Made by a program: the position numbers and the translations under genes. The notes below the pieces were generated by a model. The model did not search any database and had not been told where the DNA came from. It was given only the letters and a program-made list of their open reading frames with translations. From an uncultured Sunxiuqinia sp. (lineage in GTDB: Bacteria; Bacteroidota; Bacteroidia; Bacteroidales; Prolixibacteraceae): a stretch of DNA of 64,000 nt. The stretch is from assembly GCF_947495665.1 (NCBI RefSeq), contig NZ_CANLZV010000013.1, forward strand, positions 1-64,000, read 5' to 3'. Shown here in pieces: positions 60,994 through 64,000 of the stretch. Position 1 is the stretch's first letter. Every line of letters starts with the position of its first letter.

Positions 60994-61054
60994 GCCGGCA
61001 GATGCTGTCACATCCAACCGGCCAGTAAGTTAATAACCAGGTGCTGTCACACCT
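60994..61054 (+). promoter_or_regulatory. Tandem leader hairpins with identical CTGTCA loops, unit D
   Basis: Hairpin 1: GCCGG (60994-60998), internal loop, GATG (61001-61004), loop CTGTCA, CATC (61011-61014), internal loop, CCGGC (61018-61022). Hairpin 2: AGGTG (61039-61043), loop CTGTCA, CACCT (61050-61054). Outer stems differ, loops are the same. The second ends 30 bases before the susC ATG. No T-run follows. Confidence 0.7.
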
Positions 61055-61084
61055 ACTAATTATTAATCAACAACTTCCAAATTT

Positions 61085-64000
61085 ATGAAAAAAAATGAAT
61101 TTACATTCCCGGATAATCGAAGGGAAAAACAAAATCTGTTTTTAAAGATGAAGCTGACCTTACTTACCCTATTGGTTTGCATCATGCAGGTTTCGGCCTC
61201 TGTGTATTCGCAAACAACGAAACTGACCCTTGACTTACAAGGGAAGAAGATTTCTGATGTTCTGATGGAGATTGAAGAAACGACAGATTTTCGTTTTTTC
61301 TATCAGCGCGAACAGGTTAATGTAGAACGTGTGGTAAACCTGAAAGCGAATAATAAAAGTGTAGATGAAGTGCTTTCTGACCTTTTTGAAAATCAGGGAG
61401 TAACTTACAAGGTAATGGACGATAACCTGATTTTGTTAACGGCTGGAGAACAACAAGCTCAGCAGCAGCAAACGGTTCGGGGGAAAGTAACCAATAGTCG
61501 TGGAGAACCCATTCCTGGTGTTACGGTTATTTTAAAAGGAACTTCTAACGGAGGAGTTACCGATGCCAACGGGGAATATACAATTACCAATGTCCCTTCT
61601 GATGCGGTGTTGCTTGTTTCTTTTGTGGGAATGCAAACTCAGGAAGTAGCGGTGAATGGGCGTAGCTCCATTGATGTGACGATGGCTGAAGATGTGATTG
61701 GGCTGGAAGAAGTTGTTGCTGTTGGATATGGTGTTCAACGCAAATCGGATGTGACCGGTTCTGTGGGTGTTGTTACAGCCGATGACATCTTGGAACGTCC
61801 TTCTTTCAATGCTCTTCAGGGAATGAAAGGAAAAGTAGCTGGTGTAAATATCTTTTCCAACTCAGGCTCTCCAACCGGAAGTACCCGGGTAATGATTCGG
61901 GGAATGAACTCCATCGAAACCACATCAAGCCCGTTGTATGTGGTTGATGGTGTAGTGATGGAAAATTTCCAGCTGGTTAATCCGAACGACATTGAGCGTA
62001 TTGAGGTGTTGAAAGATGCTTCTTCTGCAGCGATTTATGGTGCACGTGGTGCCAACGGTGTAATTCTGGTAACGACGAAGCGTGGTGCGAAATCCGGCGA
62101 AGTGGTTGTTAGCTACGATGGTTATATCAGCGTTGGAAAAGTGCGTAAGAAAATGGATTTGCTGAATGCGGAAGAGTGGCTGGAAGTGATTAAAAGAGGG
62201 TATGAAAATGCGCCTAAATATAAAGATTATGCTCCAGGTGAAGAGCCAACGATTGACTTCACTGATCCGAATTTGTTCGATGCAAATGGTAAGCCTTTGT
62301 ATGATACCGACTGGCAGGAAGAGGCTACACGTACGGCAGTTACGCACAACCACCAGATTAGTATTCAGCAGGGAAATGAGAAGTCATCAGTTGGTGCTTT
62401 CCTGAACTATTCAGATAACGAAGGCGTGATGCTGAATTCATGGATGAAGCGTGTAAATGCGAAAATTGCCTATGATGCCAGCCCTCGCGAATGGTTCGAT
62501 TTTGGAATCAACATGTTGATCAATAAAACCTGGGAAAATGAAGTAGAAGAAGGCGGAGGTCACCAAATGCCGCGTCGTTCTATGATTGAAATGATACCGA
62601 TTATGCCCGTTAAATTTCCTGATGGGAGTTGGAGTAACAGTTCAAGCACCAGCAACTTTGCTCTGGAAGGAATGGCAAACCCGGTACACGTATTGACCAC
62701 TCAGGAACGCTTGAGAAATAGGACTCAATTATTCGGGAATACGTTTTTCAATTTTCATTTGACTAAAGACCTTTCGTTGAAAACCCAGTTTGGTATTGAT
62801 AACCAAATTCAACAAAACAGAGAATACAGTCCGAAGGACTTGTTAAATATTTCTTACCCCAATGCCTGGGCCAATGTTAATGATTATGAAACCATGTATT
62901 GGCAGGAAGAGACATACTTATCATACAATAAGTCCGTTGGTGATCACCGGATCAACTCCGTTTTAGGTATGAGTTGGCAGGAGCGCATTCACCGAAACAA
63001 TACCTCGGGAACCTCTGGATTTTCCGATGACTTTTTCAAGTATAATAACATGGGAGCAGCCAGTGATCCGGATGCTCCAGGATCTTACTATGAAAGTTGG
63101 GCCATGAACTCCTACTTCTTCCGCTTTGGGTATTCTTACAAAGATAAATACCTGGCGACCATTACAGGCCGTGCCGATGGTTCTTCCCGTTTCGGAAAAA
63201 ATAACAAATATGGTTATTTCCCTTCTGCCGGTTTGGGCTGGGTTGTATCCAACGAAGATTTTATGAGTAATTCATCCTTGATTGATTACTTGAAATTGCG
63301 TGCCAGCTATGGTATTACGGGTAGTACCGAACTAGGAGTTTACCGTTCCTTGGCAACAATTTCCGGCGGAACTGTTTTATTGAATGGTGGCCGTGAAAAC
63401 TACAATGTGGTTACCCGTTTACCCAACCCGGATTTGGAGTGGGAGAAAACCTCACAATTTGATGTGGGCTTTAACTTAACCATGTTGAATCAGCGTGTAA
63501 CCATGGAAATGGATTACTATTACAAGCTGACAACGGACTTGCTACTTCCACGTCCGGTGCCACACTCAACCGGTTTTACTTCAGTAATGGACAATATTGG
63601 TTCGGTGTCAAACCAAGGGATCGACTTCCTATTGACCACACAGAATGTATCAACCAACGATTTTCAGTGGGAGTCAAGCCTGAACCTGAATTACAACAAA
63701 AACCAGATTGAAGAGCTGGGTGAAAATGATGAAGATATCTTCCCCGGACCATGGTGGGTTTCCGGTAGCCAGACTATTTTGAGAGTAGGGGAGTCTTTGG
63801 GCTCTTTCTGGGGATATCGCCGATTAGGAACATGGGGAACTGATGAGGTTGCTGAAGCTGCCGCTGTAGGAGCTGTTCCCGGAGTTGCCAAACGTTCTTC
63901 TGAACGGGAAATTATTGGTAAAGGATTACCTGATTTGACAGGTAGTTTTATCAACCGTTTCAATTATAAGAATTTTGATTTGATGGTTGACTTGCAATTT
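61085..64000 (+). CDS. SusC/RagA TonB-dependent receptor with STN domain (unit D), cut by window end
   Basis: Open from ATG 61085 to the last base (972 codons) with no stop, so the 3' end lies outside. Signal peptide to VYSQ (~43), STN domain (~45-118; ISDVLMEIEETTDFRFFYQREQV), regulatory domain (~128-212; IPGVTVILKGTSNGGVTDANGEYTI), plug (~215-325; IRGMNSIETTSSPLYVVDGV, LKDASSAAIYGARGANGVILVTTKRG) and most of the barrel. About 100-200 residues of the barrel are missing. A SusD gene is expected directly after the window. Confidence 0.95.
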   Translation, partial: MKKNEFTFPDNRREKQNLFLKMKLTLLTLLVCIMQVSASVYSQTTKLTLDLQGKKISDVLMEIEETTDFRFFYQREQVNVERVVNLKANNKSVDEVLSDLFENQGVTYKVMDDNLILLTAGEQQAQQQQTVRGKVTNSRGEPIPGVTVILKGTSNGGVTDANGEYTITNVPSDAVLLVSFVGMQTQEVAVNGRSSIDVTMAEDVIGLEEVVAVGYGVQRKSDVTGSVGVVTADDILERPSFNALQGMKGKVAGVNIFSNSGSPTGSTRVMIRGMNSIETTSSPLYVVDGVVMENFQLVNPNDIERIEVLKDASSAAIYGARGANGVILVTTKRGAKSGEVVVSYDGYISVGKVRKKMDLLNAEEWLEVIKRGYENAPKYKDYAPGEEPTIDFTDPNLFDANGKPLYDTDWQEEATRTAVTHNHQISIQQGNEKSSVGAFLNYSDNEGVMLNSWMKRVNAKIAYDASPREWFDFGINMLINKTWENEVEEGGGHQMPRRSMIEMIPIMPVKFPDGSWSNSSSTSNFALEGMANPVHVLTTQERLRNRTQLFGNTFFNFHLTKDLSLKTQFGIDNQIQQNREYSPKDLLNISYPNAWANVNDYETMYWQEETYLSYNKSVGDHRINSVLGMSWQERIHRNNTSGTSGFSDDFFKYNNMGAASDPDAPGSYYESWAMNSYFFRFGYSYKDKYLATITGRADGSSRFGKNNKYGYFPSAGLGWVVSNEDFMSNSSLIDYLKLRASYGITGSTELGVYRSLATISGGTVLLNGGRENYNVVTRLPNPDLEWEKTSQFDVGFNLTMLNQRVTMEMDYYYKLTTDLLLPRPVPHSTGFTSVMDNIGSVSNQGIDFLLTTQNVSTNDFQWESSLNLNYNKNQIEELGENDEDIFPGPWWVSGSQTILRVGESLGSFWGYRRLGTWGTDEVAEAAAVGAVPGVAKRSSEREIIGKGLPDLTGSFINRFNYKNFDLMVDLQF

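Noticed and set aside
1-64000. CRISPR array, tRNA, rRNA or insertion sequence
   Set aside because: I looked for regular direct repeats, clover-leaf sequences, and transposase motifs with terminal repeats and saw none.

Overview
The window reads as a free-living, glycan-degrading member of the Bacteroidota. The evidence is four TonB-dependent SusC genes (one cut by the window end), three SusD lipoproteins, four ECF sigma/FecR anti-sigma pairs, and promoters of the Bacteroidota type (TTG, about 19-21 bp, TAnnTTTG). The mixture of sulfatases, polysaccharide lyase, anaerobic 2-oxoacid:ferredoxin oxidoreductase and carboxynorspermidine-type dehydrogenase suggests a marine or sedimentary anaerobe or facultative anaerobe of the Marinilabiliales/Prolixibacteraceae kind. 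That placement is inference from gene content; no rRNA or tRNA gene is present. Almost everything is on the + strand.

Layout. 1-5.65 kb: an NPCBM-domain glycosidase-like protein, a DUF2490 outer-membrane protein and an iduronate-2-sulfatase-like sulfatase. 5.75-13.8 kb: unit A (sigma, FecR, SusC, SusD, GH27 alpha-galactosidase). 13.96-20.6 kb: unit B (sigma, FecR, SusC, SusD), followed by a DUF1080 protein and a Tat-exported Gfo/Idh oxidoreductase (3-keto-sugar type pair). 23.5-39.3 kb: unit C (sigma, FecR, SusC, SusD), then GH20, a heparinase II/III-type lyase, a sulfatase, GH88 and GH29. This enzyme set fits a sulfated, perhaps fucosylated, uronic-acid/hexosamine glycan such as a glycosaminoglycan. 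59.3 kb to the end: unit D (sigma, FecR, SusC cut by the window end).

40.1-53.6 kb is a different kind of island, 15 codirectional genes: outer-membrane porin, two phenylacetate-CoA ligases each followed by a tandem-ACT protein, an SSS symporter with its 59-residue accessory protein, a 47-residue membrane peptide, prephenate dehydratase, flavodoxin, aminotransferase, Crp/Fnr regulator and a four-subunit 2-oxoacid:ferredoxin oxidoreductase. The activities meet at phenylpyruvate/arylacetyl-CoA, so this looks like a two-way module between aryl-acetates and aromatic amino acids. 53.8-59.2 kb holds a PQQ-like propeller lipoprotein, a saccharopine-dehydrogenase-family enzyme (- strand), an APS/PAPS reductase, a YccF protein (- strand) and a lipoprotein that looks like a GH127 enzyme stripped of its catalytic domain.

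The most unusual signal is in the noncoding DNA. All four FecR-to-SusC junctions carry one or two compact hairpins just upstream of susC. In units C and D the two hairpins of a pair have identical six-base loops (CGGTAA twice in C, CTGTCA twice in D) on different stems, which looks like a repeated RNA recognition element specific to each system. A second shared element, an A/T run followed by GTAGGG, sits at three of the four sigma-to-FecR junctions.
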